Shown here: positions 55,019 to 63,190 of the stretch, piece by piece
How positions within the stretch are numbered: position 1 is the first letter of the stretch
How the letters are laid out: every line of letters starts with the position of its first letter
From: Candidatus Brevundimonas colombiensis
GTDB taxonomy: Bacteria > Pseudomonadota > Alphaproteobacteria > Caulobacterales > Caulobacteraceae
Reading direction: 5' to 3'
DNA: 64,000 nucleotides
Assembly: GCA_029202665.1 (NCBI GenBank)
Contig: CP119326.1
Coordinates: 2,604,001 to 2,668,000, forward strand
Made by a program: the position numbers and the translations under genes
Notes under the pieces: generated by a model
Told to the model about the DNA's origin: nothing
What the model saw: the letters and a program-made list of their open reading frames with translations, nothing else
Database searches by the model: none

Positions 55019-55386
55019 TCCAGGGCTCCCTTCTTCCACTCGTAGATGAAGCCGATGGTGAGAATCCCCAGGAAGACCATCATGGACCAGAAGGCGAAGA
55101 CCATTCCGGCGTGCGACAGGTCGAAGATCGACACGGCCCACGGGAACAGGAAGGCGACTTCCAGGTCGAAGATGATGAACAGGATCGACACCAGATAGAA
55201 TCGCACGTCGAACTTCATGCGGGCGTCGTCGAATGCGTTGAACCCGCACTCATAGGCCGACAGCTTCTCACTATCGGGGCTCTTGGGCGCCAGCAGCATG
55301 GGCAGGGCGATGAAGAGGATGCCGATCACCGCGGCGATGCCGCCGAAGATCAACACAGGCAGATATTCGAGCAGAAATGCGTTCAT
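55009..55386 (-). CDS. nuoA: NADH-quinone oxidoreductase subunit A
   Basis: The first gene of the operon, 125 residues from ATG 55386 (MNAFLLEYLPVLIFGG) with GAGG 9 nt upstream. Three membrane helices and the conserved loop KLSAYECGFNAFDDARMKFDVRFYLVSILFIIFDLEVAFLFPWA-type sequence. The promoter must lie in 55387-55591; no good match to a consensus was found. Confidence 0.96.
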   Translation of the reverse strand: MNAFLLEYLPVLIFGGIAAVIGILFIALPMLLAPKSPDSEKLSAYECGFNAFDDARMKFDVRFYLVSILFIIFDLEVAFLFPWAVSIFDLSHAGMVFAFWSMMVFLGILTIGFIYEWKKGALEWE

Positions 55387-55591
55387 GCGAAAGAACCTCG
55401 GCCGCCGGGGAGAAGCGGATTCGGCGCTTCTTAGACCCATCGTCGCCGGGGTTCAAACCCCTGCGGCCACAGGCTTTTCATTGAGAATGGATCGCAAGTT
55501 TCCGCGCCATATGTCGCAGGCCCGGCGCTTGCGCGTCTTGCGCCGCCAAAGCCCTATTGCGGCCTCTATCGCGTAACCGAAAGTCATCAGA

Positions 55592-57223
55592 ATGAGCGTC
55601 GCCAGCCGCGCCCTGAACGCCGTGGAACGGATCGGCAATCGCCTGCCAGACCCGGTCTTCCTGTTCCTGTGGCTGATCGGCGGGCTGATCGTGCTGAGCA
55701 TGGTCGGGGCGGGCCTGGGCTGGTCGGCGGTCAACCCGGTCACCGGCGACCGTCTGGCGGCGCAAAGCCTGCTGTCGGGCGAGAACCTGGAGCGGCTGAT
55801 CATCGGCATGCCGCGCACCCTGGCCGATTTCCCGCCGCTGGGGATCGTCATCACCATCATATACGGCGCCTCGGTCGCCGAGCGGACCGGCCTGTTCGCC
55901 ACCGCCATCCGCGGCGCCCTGCTGAATGCGCCGCGCGCGATGTTGACGCCCGTCGTGGCGATCACCGGCATGGTGTCCCACCATGCGTCGGACGCCTCCT
56001 ATGTGGTGGTCATCCCACTGGCGGCGGTGATCTTCGCCGCAGCGGGGCGGCATCCGCTGGCGGGACTGGCCGCCGGTTTCGCCGCCGTTTCGGGCGGATA
56101 CGCCGGCAATCTGTTTCCCGGCGCCAGCGACGCCCTGATCCTGGGGATCACCGAGCCCGCCGCGCGACTGATCGACCCGTCCTATTCGGTCAACATCGCC
56201 GGCAACTGGTTCTTCATCGTCGGCGTCGTCTTCGTCTTCACCCCCATCATCTGGGTCCTGACCGACCGGGTCATCGAGCCGCGTCTGGGTGTCTGGAAGC
56301 CCGCCGGAGGCGTCGCGGCGCCCGCCGCCAACGAGAAACAGCCCCTGACCCCGGCCGAAAGACGCGGCCTGGCCTTCGCCGGTCTGGCGGTGCTGGGCAT
56401 GATCGCGCTGTGGGCGCTGATCACCGTGCTGCCCGGCTCGCCCTTCGTGGACCCCGACGCCGATCCGGAGCAGCGGTTCAATCCGCTGTACCGTTCGCTG
56501 GTCGCCTTTTTCGCCGTCACCTTCTTCGTGGCGGGCGGCGCCTATGGGACAGGGTCGGGCGCGATCCAGTCGCACCGCGACCTGGTGGGGATGATGCGCG
56601 ACGGCATCGCTCAGTTGGCGCCCTATATCGTGCTGGCCTTCTTCGCCGCCCATTTCGTGGCCATGTTCAACTGGTCGGGACTGGGGCCGATCCTGGCGGT
56701 CCATGCGGCGGCCGGATTGAAGAGCATCGCCCTGCCCGCCCCGCTGCTGCTGATCTGCGTGGTCTTCGTCTCCTGCTTCTTCGACCTGTTCATCGGATCG
56801 GCCTCGGCGAAATGGTCGGCCCTGGCGCCGATCGTGGTGCCCATGTTCATGCTCTTGGGCATTTCGCCCGAGATGACGACCGCCGCCTATCGCATGGGCG
56901 ATTCGGTGACCAACATCGCCACGCCCCTGATGAGCTATTTTCCCCTGATCCTGACCTTCGCCCAGCGCTGGGACCCGCGATTCGGCCTGGGGTCGTTGAT
57001 GGCGAACATGCTGCCCTATGCCGGGGCCTTCCTGATCGCGGGGCTGTGCATGGTCGCGGCCTGGGTCGCGTTCGACCTGCCGTTGGGACCGGGCGTCGGC
57101 GTCCACTACGAGCCGCCCGCGCCCGCGGTCGCCGCTCAGGAGCCTGCGGCGGGCGGCCTGGCCGGCCCGCACAGCCCGCCCCAGGCGGCGGTCGTGGCGC
57201 CGTCCACAGCCCCGTCGCGCTGA
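55592..57223 (+). CDS. AbgT family transporter
   Basis: A 543-residue polytopic protein (about 9-12 helices). Family features include the start RIGNRLPDPVFLFLWLIGG, LPGSPF-type loops, GMVSHHASDASYVVVIPLAAVIFAA, AGFAAVSGGYAGNLFPGASDALILGITEPAA and the C-terminal MGDSVTNIATPLMSYFPLILTFAQRW. The AbgT family imports p-aminobenzoyl-glutamate or exports sulfonamide-type drugs; which applies cannot be told. The last 40 residues are a Pro/Ala-rich cytoplasmic tail. No clear ribosome-binding site precedes the ATG. Confidence 0.88.
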   Translation: MSVASRALNAVERIGNRLPDPVFLFLWLIGGLIVLSMVGAGLGWSAVNPVTGDRLAAQSLLSGENLERLIIGMPRTLADFPPLGIVITIIYGASVAERTGLFATAIRGALLNAPRAMLTPVVAITGMVSHHASDASYVVVIPLAAVIFAAAGRHPLAGLAAGFAAVSGGYAGNLFPGASDALILGITEPAARLIDPSYSVNIAGNWFFIVGVVFVFTPIIWVLTDRVIEPRLGVWKPAGGVAAPAANEKQPLTPAERRGLAFAGLAVLGMIALWALITVLPGSPFVDPDADPEQRFNPLYRSLVAFFAVTFFVAGGAYGTGSGAIQSHRDLVGMMRDGIAQLAPYIVLAFFAAHFVAMFNWSGLGPILAVHAAAGLKSIALPAPLLLICVVFVSCFFDLFIGSASAKWSALAPIVVPMFMLLGISPEMTTAAYRMGDSVTNIATPLMSYFPLILTFAQRWDPRFGLGSLMANMLPYAGAFLIAGLCMVAAWVAFDLPLGPGVGVHYEPPAPAVAAQEPAAGGLAGPHSPPQAAVVAPSTAPSR

Positions 57224-57249
57224 GCGGCGTGTTTCTCCGAAAAGGTCGC

Positions 57250-57278
57250 TTGACGCGCTGGGTCGGGCCGCCTAAACG
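57250..57278 (+). promoter_or_regulatory. Candidate promoter of the tRNA-Asp genes
   Basis: TTGACGC at 57250-57256 is a perfect Caulobacter-type -35. A weaker -10 (CCTAAACG region, 57271-57278) follows at suitable spacing, about 42 bp before the first tRNA. Confidence 0.5.
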
Positions 57279-57319
57279 ACGCCCCTCGCCGGGGCGCACA
57301 GCCGCTTCGGCCGGGAAAC

Positions 57320-57396
57320 GCGGGTGTAGCTCAGTTGGTTAGAGTGCCGGCCTGTCACGCCGGAGGTCGCGGGTTCGAGCCCCGTCACTCGCGCCA
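57320..57396 (+). tRNA. tRNA-Asp (GTC), copy 1
   Basis: 77 nt including an encoded CCA. The acceptor stem GCGGGTG pairs with CACTCGC (one G-U), the anticodon stem CCGGC/GCCGG encloses loop CTGTCAC with anticodon GTC, and the T arm contains GGTTCGAGCCC. Discriminator base is G, as expected for tRNA-Asp. Confidence 0.97.
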
Positions 57397-57424
57397 CTCT
57401 CTCTAGAGATAGAAAGAGTGGCGC
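57391..57424 (+). repeat. Inverted repeat formed by the 3' end of tRNA-Asp copy 1 and its trailer
   Basis: GCGCCACTCT (57391-57400, including the tRNA 3' GCGCCA) is exactly complementary to AGAGTGGCGC (57415-57424), 10 bp around a 14-nt loop. Confidence 0.7.
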
Positions 57425-57478
57425 ACACCGCCTTCCCATCATAGCTTTCGAAACAGCTCAAAAGTTTCGACCTGATAC

Positions 57479-57555
57479 GCGGGTGTAGCTCAGTTGGTTA
57501 GAGTGCCGGCCTGTCACGCCGGAGGTCGCGGGTTCGAGCCCCGTCACTCGCGCCA
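57479..57555 (+). tRNA. tRNA-Asp (GTC), copy 2
   Basis: Identical over all 77 nt to the first copy, 159 bp downstream in the same orientation, with encoded CCA. The spacer differs from the region flanking copy 1 and contains the 7-bp inverted repeat TCGAAAC...GTTTCGA (57448-57470). Probably cotranscribed with copy 1. Confidence 0.97.
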
Positions 57556-57590
57556 CTTCTTTTCCAGACATCGTTATAAAGAAGTGGCGC
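57550..57590 (+). repeat. Inverted repeat formed by the 3' end of tRNA-Asp copy 2 and its trailer
   Basis: GCGCCACTTCTTT (57550-57562) pairs over 13 bp with AAAGAAGTGGCGC (57578-57590), again including the tRNA 3' end. The distal stem differs from copy 1 but remains fully paired. Confidence 0.7.
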
Positions 57591-57634
57591 GCTCCCGCCT
57601 GGGCGGGCGGATCACGCCAAGCCTGGGCCATCCC

Positions 57635-57761
57635 GTCATCCCGGGGCGTCCGCACGACGAACCCGGAACCCAGGCTGCGGGCATCCGGCGTTAGATGCGT
57701 TCAGCAGCGCTGACCGTAGCCCTGCGTCCGGCTTCTTCGCTGCGTTCAGCCCCGGAATGAC
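57635..57761. repeat. 127-bp intergenic element with near-perfect 13-bp inverted termini
   Basis: GTCATCCCGGGGC (57635-57647) and GCCCCGGAATGAC (57749-57761) are inverted copies with one mismatch. The interior has no ORF. It lies between tRNA-Asp copy 2 and the glycosyltransferase stop (57782) and accounts for most of that 225-bp gap. It looks like a dispersed intergenic repeat unit rather than a transposon; no transposase is present. Confidence 0.5.
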
Positions 57762-57781
57762 GACACGAGAGGCTTTATCGC

Positions 57782-59032
57782 CTAGTGCAGATGCAGTTCC
57801 GCGTCAGGCGTCATGAAGGCCGCCTCGCCGGTCAGCTGGCCATAGACGGCGCACAGGTCCTCGAACACGCGGTTCCAGGCGAACTGGCTGACCGCCTTCT
57901 CGCGGGCGGCGCGGCCGATGGCCTCGATGTCGCGCGCGAACAGGGCTTCGACCGCCTCGGCGTAGTCCGCCGCATCGGCCCGCACGGCCAGCTGCCCCAC
58001 CGTATCGTCCACGGTCTCGGCCACGCCGCCGGCGTTGACGCCCACGACCGGCCGTCCACAGGCCATGGCCTCAAGCACGATCAGGCCGAACGGCTCCTTG
58101 TCGTTGGCGTGAACAAAGGCGTCGCAGCTGGCGATGATCTTGGCCACGGCGCGGGGATCGGTCTCATAAGGCAGGGAGATGACCCGGTCCTCGTCCGGCA
58201 TGCCCGATCCTGCGCCGACCAGCACCAGATGATAGGGCGCGCCCAGCTTCTGGACCGCCTCGATCAGCACATCGACGTTCTTTTCCTTTGCGGGTCGGCC
58301 GGCGAAGCACAGCAGCCGCGCGTCCTCATCCAGGCCCAGCCGGTCCAGCAGCCATTGCCGGTCGCGGCGCTCGGGCCGGAAGGTATCGATCTCGACGCCC
58401 AGGGGACGCACCACGATATTGTCGACGCCCGCTTCTTCCAGCCGCCGGGCGATGAAACGGCTGGGCGACACCACGCGGTCGAACTGGGAGAACAGCCGCG
58501 CCCAGCGCTTCTCGACCGGCTTCTTGGCCCATTCGCCGAAGTGCAGCGCCGCCAGGCCCGCCGGGTCGGAATGGCAGAAGCCGACGACGGGGCATCCGAC
58601 GCGCTGGCCGGCCTCCAGGGCGCCCTGCCCCGGCGTATAGGGATCGCCGGCCTCGATGATCGACGGCTTCATGGCCGCCACCCAGGCGCTCCAGCGCTTG
58701 ACCGACGTCGGCCAGCGATATCCGTCGCCGAACGGCAGCTTGGTGGCGCGCAGCCGCACCACCCCGTCCGCGCCCGCCTTGTGCCGAGCGCCCGGCACGA
58801 TCAGCGAATGGCTGACCCCCGGGCGATTGGCCTCGATCCACGCCTTCTTGGACAGGAGGTAGCGTTTCACGCCGCCCGAACGCGGCGCATACAGCATGGT
58901 GGTGTCCACCAGACGGGGACGCTCGTCCATCGCCGCCGCCTTCAGGGCGCGCAGCGTGTCGGCGACCTCTACATCCAGCCCCGGAATCAACCGGAGTTCG
59001 CTTTCCTGGACATCGAGGTCGGTCATGCTCAT
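57782..59032 (-). CDS. Glycosyltransferase family 4 (GT-B) protein
   Basis: A 416-residue retaining glycosyltransferase. The N-terminal lobe has YAPRSGGVKRYLLSKKAWIEAN and IIEAGDPYTPG, and the C-terminal lobe has VVSPSRFIARRLEEAG, RPLGVEIDTFRP, CFAGRPAKEKNVDVLIEAV and the EX7E motif KEPFGLIVLEAMACGRPVVG. The start is ATG 59032 (or 59026). The 100-codon extension of the ORF is Pro/Arg/Ser-rich and not supported. The product is probably a soluble enzyme acting on cell-surface glycan or glycolipid; donor and acceptor unknown. Confidence 0.85.
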   Translation of the reverse strand: MSMTDLDVQESELRLIPGLDVEVADTLRALKAAAMDERPRLVDTTMLYAPRSGGVKRYLLSKKAWIEANRPGVSHSLIVPGARHKAGADGVVRLRATKLPFGDGYRWPTSVKRWSAWVAAMKPSIIEAGDPYTPGQGALEAGQRVGCPVVGFCHSDPAGLAALHFGEWAKKPVEKRWARLFSQFDRVVSPSRFIARRLEEAGVDNIVVRPLGVEIDTFRPERRDRQWLLDRLGLDEDARLLCFAGRPAKEKNVDVLIEAVQKLGAPYHLVLVGAGSGMPDEDRVISLPYETDPRAVAKIIASCDAFVHANDKEPFGLIVLEAMACGRPVVGVNAGGVAETVDDTVGQLAVRADAADYAEAVEALFARDIEAIGRAAREKAVSQFAWNRVFEDLCAVYGQLTGEAAFMTPDAELHLH

Positions 59033-59342
59033 GGGCGTTCTCGTGCGGCTTGGGCTGTCGAACGCCGAAGGGGTTCGTTGGATGCGTCCTGGGGACGCGG
59101 CGCCGAGCCTTTCGTGGCCCCTAAACCCGGCCGTGGCAAAGCTCAATAGCGGCCTTGTCAAATCGCTCCGTATTCGCCGCAAAGCTTGAGTTTCACAGAA
59201 CGCCAGTCTCGTCATAGACAGGGCCGCCGACGGTTGTGGCCTTGTATTCGCCTCAAATTCGATAAACTTGAGGAAGGCTGGCGCAGACCCTGCTAAGGGG
59301 TCGCCTGTACCGTTGTGCGTGACCACCAGGGGTTTCTACCGA
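59033..59342. other. Divergent intergenic region between the glycosyltransferase and the autotransporter
   Basis: 310 bp without a supported gene and with lower GC than its surroundings, consistent with two divergent promoters. It contains a palindrome CCTCAA-N11-TTGAGG at 59251-59273, about 70 bp before the autotransporter ATG, which may be an operator. Confidence 0.4.
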
Positions 59343-62300
59343 ATGCGTATTCTGCTCGCGACCGCCGTGGCGATCGCCCCCTTGATGGCCGCCACCGGAT
59401 CACAGGCCGAGATCGTGATCTCGAACGCCCGCACCACGCCGATCCAGACGTCCAATGCGACCGGAACCGGCCCTGACAACATTCGCCTGGCCAGCGGCGG
59501 CAGCGTCGCGGTGGCCTCGGGTGCGGCGGTGACGCTGGACTCGAACCACTCCGTCGATCTGGACAGCGGCAGCTCCATCATCATGGACAAGTCGGCCGAC
59601 GGGTCGACCGGCCTCCTTGTCAACGGCGGCAATACCGGATCGGTGACCGTCGGCGGCGCCATCACAGTCAACGACACCCAGGAAACGGCCGATGTGAAGG
59701 ACACCGACGGCGACGGCGACCTGGACGGTCCCTTCGCAACCGGAACCGGCCGCTATGGCGTGCGCGTGGTCGGTCCGTCGCCCTTCACCGGCAATGTCCT
59801 GGTCGAAGGTACTGGGGCGATCACGGTCGAGGGCAACAACTCCTACGGCCTGGCGGTCGAGACGGGCCTGAACGGCAAGTTGCAGAGCCTGGGCACGATC
59901 CGCGTGACGGGCGACAACACGGCCGGCATCCGCACGACGGGGCCGATCTCCGGCAATGTCGAGCTGTCCGGCTCGATCGCGGCCCTGGGCGCGAACGCGA
60001 CCGGCGTGTCGATCGAGGGCGATGTGGGCGGGGCGGTGAAGATCCATTCGTCGGTCGTCGCCACCGGCTATCGCTACACCACCCCGCCGGCCGCGCGTCC
60101 GGCGACCGGCACCTTCGACAACGCCACCACCCTGTTCCTGGATGAACTGGACGCCGACGACCTGCTTCAGGGCGGACCGGCGGTTCGCATCGGCGCGAAC
60201 GTCGCGGGCGGCGTCCTGCTGGACAAGGCGCTGGCCTATTCCGCCGCCGGCATCGACGGCGACGACAACGGCAATGGCGTCAAGAACGGCGACGAGGACG
60301 ACGACGGCGACGGCATCAAGAACCGCGACGACCCCGACCGCAACGGCAACGGCATCCCCGACGTCAGCGAAACGACCGCCTCCATCACCTCGCTGGGCGG
60401 CGCGCCGGCCCTGCTGGTGGGTTCGACCACCCAGGCGGTGACCCTGGGCGCGGTCGGCACGGGCGATGCGGCGTACGGCCTGATCAATCGCGGCTCCATC
60501 ACGGGGTCCGGCCTGTATTCGGGCGTCGAATCGCGCGCCGTCCAGCTCGGCGTCTCGGGCGGCCAGGCCGTCAACGTCGTCGGCGGCGTGCGCAATGAAG
60601 GCGGCGTGTCCTCCACGGCCTTGGACGCCAACGCCACCGGCCTGTGGATCGGCTCCGGCGTGACCGCGCCCGCCATCGTCAACACCGGCGCCATCCAGGC
60701 CGTGGCCTCGGGCAAGCTGACCCAGAACGCGACCGGCATTCTGATCGGCGCCGGCGCCAACGTCGGCTCCCTGACCAATACCGGCAACCTGGTCGCCTCC
60801 TTCGGCGGAAATCAGGGCTCCGCCGTGGTCATCCACGATCAGTCGGGCACCCTGACCCAGCTGACCAACGCCGGCTCCATCATCGGCTCCCTGACGCCCA
60901 ACGCCGCGGACACGAACCCGGTGACCGGAACCGTCACCGCCATTGACCTGTCGGCCAACACCTCGGGCGTCACCCTGCGCCAGTACGGCATCCTCGCCCC
61001 CGCCGGCAGCACGGCTGTCGACACCGACAAGGACGGCGTGCCGGACGCCAACGAGCCGGCCATCGTCGGCGCGATCAAGCTGGGTTCGGGCGCCGACACG
61101 CTGAACATCGAGAACGGCATCGTCAACGGCGACATCGACTTCGGCGCCGGAGCGGACAAGCTGAACATCAGCGGCGGCGCCATCGTGACCGGCGCCATCA
61201 AGAACGGCGACAACCTGCTGGACATCAATATCGGCAAGGGCACGCTGAACGCGACCCAGACCGGCGCCGTCAACATTTCCAGCCTGAACGTGGGCGCCGA
61301 AGGCGCGCTGCTGGTCAATCTCGATCCCGCCAACGACCGCGCCGGCGGCTTCAACGTCAGCGGCAACGCGACCCTGGCGACCGGCTCGAAGCTGGGCGTG
61401 CGCTTCTCGTCCCTGCTGGACGGGCCCGAGCGGTTCAACATCATCACCGCCGGTTCGCTGAATGTCGGCCAGATCAACCAGAGCCAGCTGACCGACAACT
61501 CGCCCTACCTCTATGTGGTCGAGGCCGGGGTCGATCAGGCGGCCAACACCGTCTATGTCGACGCCCGTCGCCGCTCGGCGGCCGAGGCGAACCTGATCCC
61601 GGTCGAGGCGTCGGCCTATGACGCCGTCTATGCGGCGCTGGGGTCCAACGAGGCCGTGCGCAACCTGTTCCTGTCGCAGACGACGCGCGACGGCTTCATC
61701 GGCGCCTATGAGCAGATGCTGCCCGACCACTCGGGCGGCCCCCTGATGTCGCTGTCGGCCGGCGTCGATGCCGTGACCCGCGCCCTGACCGGCCGCAACG
61801 CCGTCGCCGCCCCGGGCGAGACCAGCGCCTGGGTGCAGGAGATCAACTTCTACGCCGACAAGGACAAGACCGATTCCTACGGCTTCCGTTCGGAAGGCTT
61901 CGGCGTCGCGGGCGGCGTGGAAAAAGGCACGGGGCTGGGCGCGCTCGGCATTTCGGCGGCCTTCACCTCGTCGGACATCAAGGATCCCGAGGCCGAGGCC
62001 GAAGAGGTCCTGTCCGCCAACCTGCTGGAGCTGGGCCTCTATTGGCGCGCCCAGGGCCAATACTGGACGACATGGGCGCGCGCGGCCGGCGGCTACGCCA
62101 GCTTCAGCGCCGACCGCTCCCTGGTGGCCAGCGGCGTCTATCTGAACAACAAGTCCGACTGGCACGGCTGGACCGCCGCCGTCGCGGGCGGCGCCTCCTA
62201 CGAGCGCAACTTCGGCCGCCTGAATGTCCGCCCGGAAATCTACGGCGAGTATTTCAGCCTGTCCGAAGGTTCGCGCAGCGAGACGGGCGGCGGCAACGGC

Positions 62301-62642
62301 TTCGACCTGAATATCGATTCGCGCGACAGCCACATCTTCTCCGCCGTGGCGGCGATGAACGTCGGATACGGCTTTGGCCGCAACGGCTGGATCCGCCCGG
62401 AACTGCGCGTCGGCTATCGCCAGAACATCTCGGTGGACGCCGGCAAGACCATCGCCCGCTTCGCCAGCGGCGGCCCGGACTTCACCCTGTCGCCAGACGC
62501 GATCGAGGGCGGCGGGCCGATCCTGGGCTTCCGCCTGAACTTCGGCAACGAACTGGGCATGCTGTCGCTGACCGGCGACGCCGAGCTGCTGGAGGACTAC
62601 GTCCGCTACTCGCTGCTGCTGCGGGCCAGCTTCCGCTTCTGA
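59343..62642 (+). CDS. Autotransporter (type Va) with calcium-loop-like repeats in the passenger
   Basis: A 1099-residue surface protein. The signal peptide is MRILLATAVAIAPLMAATG ending SQA. The passenger (residues 25 to about 830) is a repetitive Gly/Asn/Thr/Ala beta-helix. It contains Asp-rich segments resembling thrombospondin type 3 or EF-loop repeats near residues 118-131 (DTDGDGDLDGP), 303-342 (GDEDDDGDGIKNRDDPDRNG) and 560-573 (DTDKDGVPDANEP). The C-terminal beta-barrel (about 840-1099) starts at ETSAWVQEINFYADKDKTDSYGF-type sequence and ends in the outer-membrane signature LLLRASFRF. AGGGG lies about 12 nt before the ATG. Passenger function (adhesion is common) is not shown. Confidence 0.9.
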   Translation: MRILLATAVAIAPLMAATGSQAEIVISNARTTPIQTSNATGTGPDNIRLASGGSVAVASGAAVTLDSNHSVDLDSGSSIIMDKSADGSTGLLVNGGNTGSVTVGGAITVNDTQETADVKDTDGDGDLDGPFATGTGRYGVRVVGPSPFTGNVLVEGTGAITVEGNNSYGLAVETGLNGKLQSLGTIRVTGDNTAGIRTTGPISGNVELSGSIAALGANATGVSIEGDVGGAVKIHSSVVATGYRYTTPPAARPATGTFDNATTLFLDELDADDLLQGGPAVRIGANVAGGVLLDKALAYSAAGIDGDDNGNGVKNGDEDDDGDGIKNRDDPDRNGNGIPDVSETTASITSLGGAPALLVGSTTQAVTLGAVGTGDAAYGLINRGSITGSGLYSGVESRAVQLGVSGGQAVNVVGGVRNEGGVSSTALDANATGLWIGSGVTAPAIVNTGAIQAVASGKLTQNATGILIGAGANVGSLTNTGNLVASFGGNQGSAVVIHDQSGTLTQLTNAGSIIGSLTPNAADTNPVTGTVTAIDLSANTSGVTLRQYGILAPAGSTAVDTDKDGVPDANEPAIVGAIKLGSGADTLNIENGIVNGDIDFGAGADKLNISGGAIVTGAIKNGDNLLDINIGKGTLNATQTGAVNISSLNVGAEGALLVNLDPANDRAGGFNVSGNATLATGSKLGVRFSSLLDGPERFNIITAGSLNVGQINQSQLTDNSPYLYVVEAGVDQAANTVYVDARRRSAAEANLIPVEASAYDAVYAALGSNEAVRNLFLSQTTRDGFIGAYEQMLPDHSGGPLMSLSAGVDAVTRALTGRNAVAAPGETSAWVQEINFYADKDKTDSYGFRSEGFGVAGGVEKGTGLGALGISAAFTSSDIKDPEAEAEEVLSANLLELGLYWRAQGQYWTTWARAAGGYASFSADRSLVASGVYLNNKSDWHGWTAAVAGGASYERNFGRLNVRPEIYGEYFSLSEGSRSETGGGNGFDLNIDSRDSHIFSAVAAMNVGYGFGRNGWIRPELRVGYRQNISVDAGKTIARFASGGPDFTLSPDAIEGGGPILGFRLNFGNELGMLSLTGDAELLEDYVRYSLLLRASFRF

Positions 62643-62666
62643 TCGGACACCGCATCCAGAGACACG

Positions 62667-62698
62667 AAAGGCCGCCGGATCGCTCCGGCGGCCTTTTG
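62667..62698 (+). terminator. Terminator shared by the autotransporter and tRNA-Val
   Basis: A 13-bp stem (62667-62679 with 62684-62696) with loop TCGC is followed by TTTTGG on plus; on minus it ends CCTTTCG. It lies 24 bp after the autotransporter stop and just past the tRNA-Val 3' end, so it may serve both directions. Confidence 0.85.
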
Positions 62699-62701
62699 GT
62701 A

Positions 62702-62778
62702 TGGTAGGCGGCGACGGGTTCGAACCGCCGACCCTCTCGGTGTAAACGAGATGCTCTGACCAGCTGAGCTAGCCGCCC
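62702..62778 (-). tRNA. tRNA-Val (TAC)
   Basis: 77 nt with encoded CCA on the minus strand. The acceptor GGGCGGC pairs with GCCGCCT, anticodon stem TCTCG/CGAGA with loop TTTACAC gives anticodon TAC, T arm GGTTCGAACCC-like. Discriminator is A. Confidence 0.95.
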
Positions 62779-62811
62779 TCAGATCGGAGACGGGCTTATG
62801 CCCTTCCCGCC

Positions 62812-63087
62812 TCAACCGTTCAAGGCGCTTTTCAAGCCTTCGCCGGGACGAAAGCGTGCGGTGCGCGAGGCGGGGCGCGCCACGGCGGCGCCGGTCTGCG
62901 GATTGCGGGCCACGCCAGCCTTGCGATCCACGGCGACGAAGCTGCCGAAGCCGATCAGCTTGACGTCCCGCCCTTGCGTCAAGGCCTCGGCGACGCCGTC
63001 GGTAAAGGCCTCCAGAGCCGATTTCGCCTGGTCGCGGCTGATGTCCGCCGCTGCGGCCATGCGGCCGATCAGTTCTGCCTTGGTCAT
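62812..63087 (-). CDS. hup: HU family DNA-binding protein
   Basis: A 91-residue nucleoid protein, MTKAELIGRMAAAADISRDQAKSAL at the start and the DNA-binding arm region GFGSFVAVDRKAGVARNPQTGAAV with the Arg-Asn-Pro-x-Thr-Gly hairpin tip. The C-terminal FRPGEGLKSALNG is typical. GGAGG lies 5 nt before the ATG. It has its own promoter and sits next to lon, a common HU-lon pairing. Confidence 0.96.
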   Translation of the reverse strand: MTKAELIGRMAAAADISRDQAKSALEAFTDGVAEALTQGRDVKLIGFGSFVAVDRKAGVARNPQTGAAVARPASRTARFRPGEGLKSALNG

Positions 63088-63107
63088 CGTCGCCTCCGAG
63101 CCGAATC

Positions 63108-63136
63108 ACTAAACGGCAGATCGGCGGTTGCGTCAA
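63108..63136 (-). promoter_or_regulatory. hup promoter
   Basis: On the minus strand TTGACG (63136-63131) and TTTAGT (63113-63108) are exactly 17 bp apart. Predicted start near 63101, about 14 nt before the hup ATG, with the ribosome-binding site in between. Confidence 0.55.
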
Positions 63137-63141
63137 AAGCG

Positions 63142-63173
63142 AAAACGCCGCCGGAGGGTGTCTCCGGCGGCGT
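63142..63173 (-). terminator. Intrinsic terminator after lon
   Basis: A 12-bp stem (63145-63156 with 63162-63173) with a 5-nt loop is followed on the minus strand by TTTC. It lies 18 bp past the lon stop and directly upstream of the hup promoter. Confidence 0.8.
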
Positions 63174-63190
63174 CAGGCTTCAACCCGGCG

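Noticed and set aside
55448..55461. GGGGTTCAAACCCC followed by CTGCGGCCACA upstream of nuoA, resembling a tRNA T arm and 3' end
   Set aside because: No matching acceptor, D or anticodon arm could be built from the 70 bases upstream. It is a short palindrome, perhaps a remnant or an operator.
55487..55576. 29-codon basic ORF before the AbgT gene
   Set aside because: No convincing ribosome-binding site, Arg-rich composition expected by chance, and no promoter; not enough to call a gene.
57320..57555. Tandem tRNA-Asp genes as a phage or island attachment site
   Set aside because: No integrase, recombinase or foreign-looking genes lie nearby, and the duplicated unit is the whole tRNA rather than a 3' fragment.
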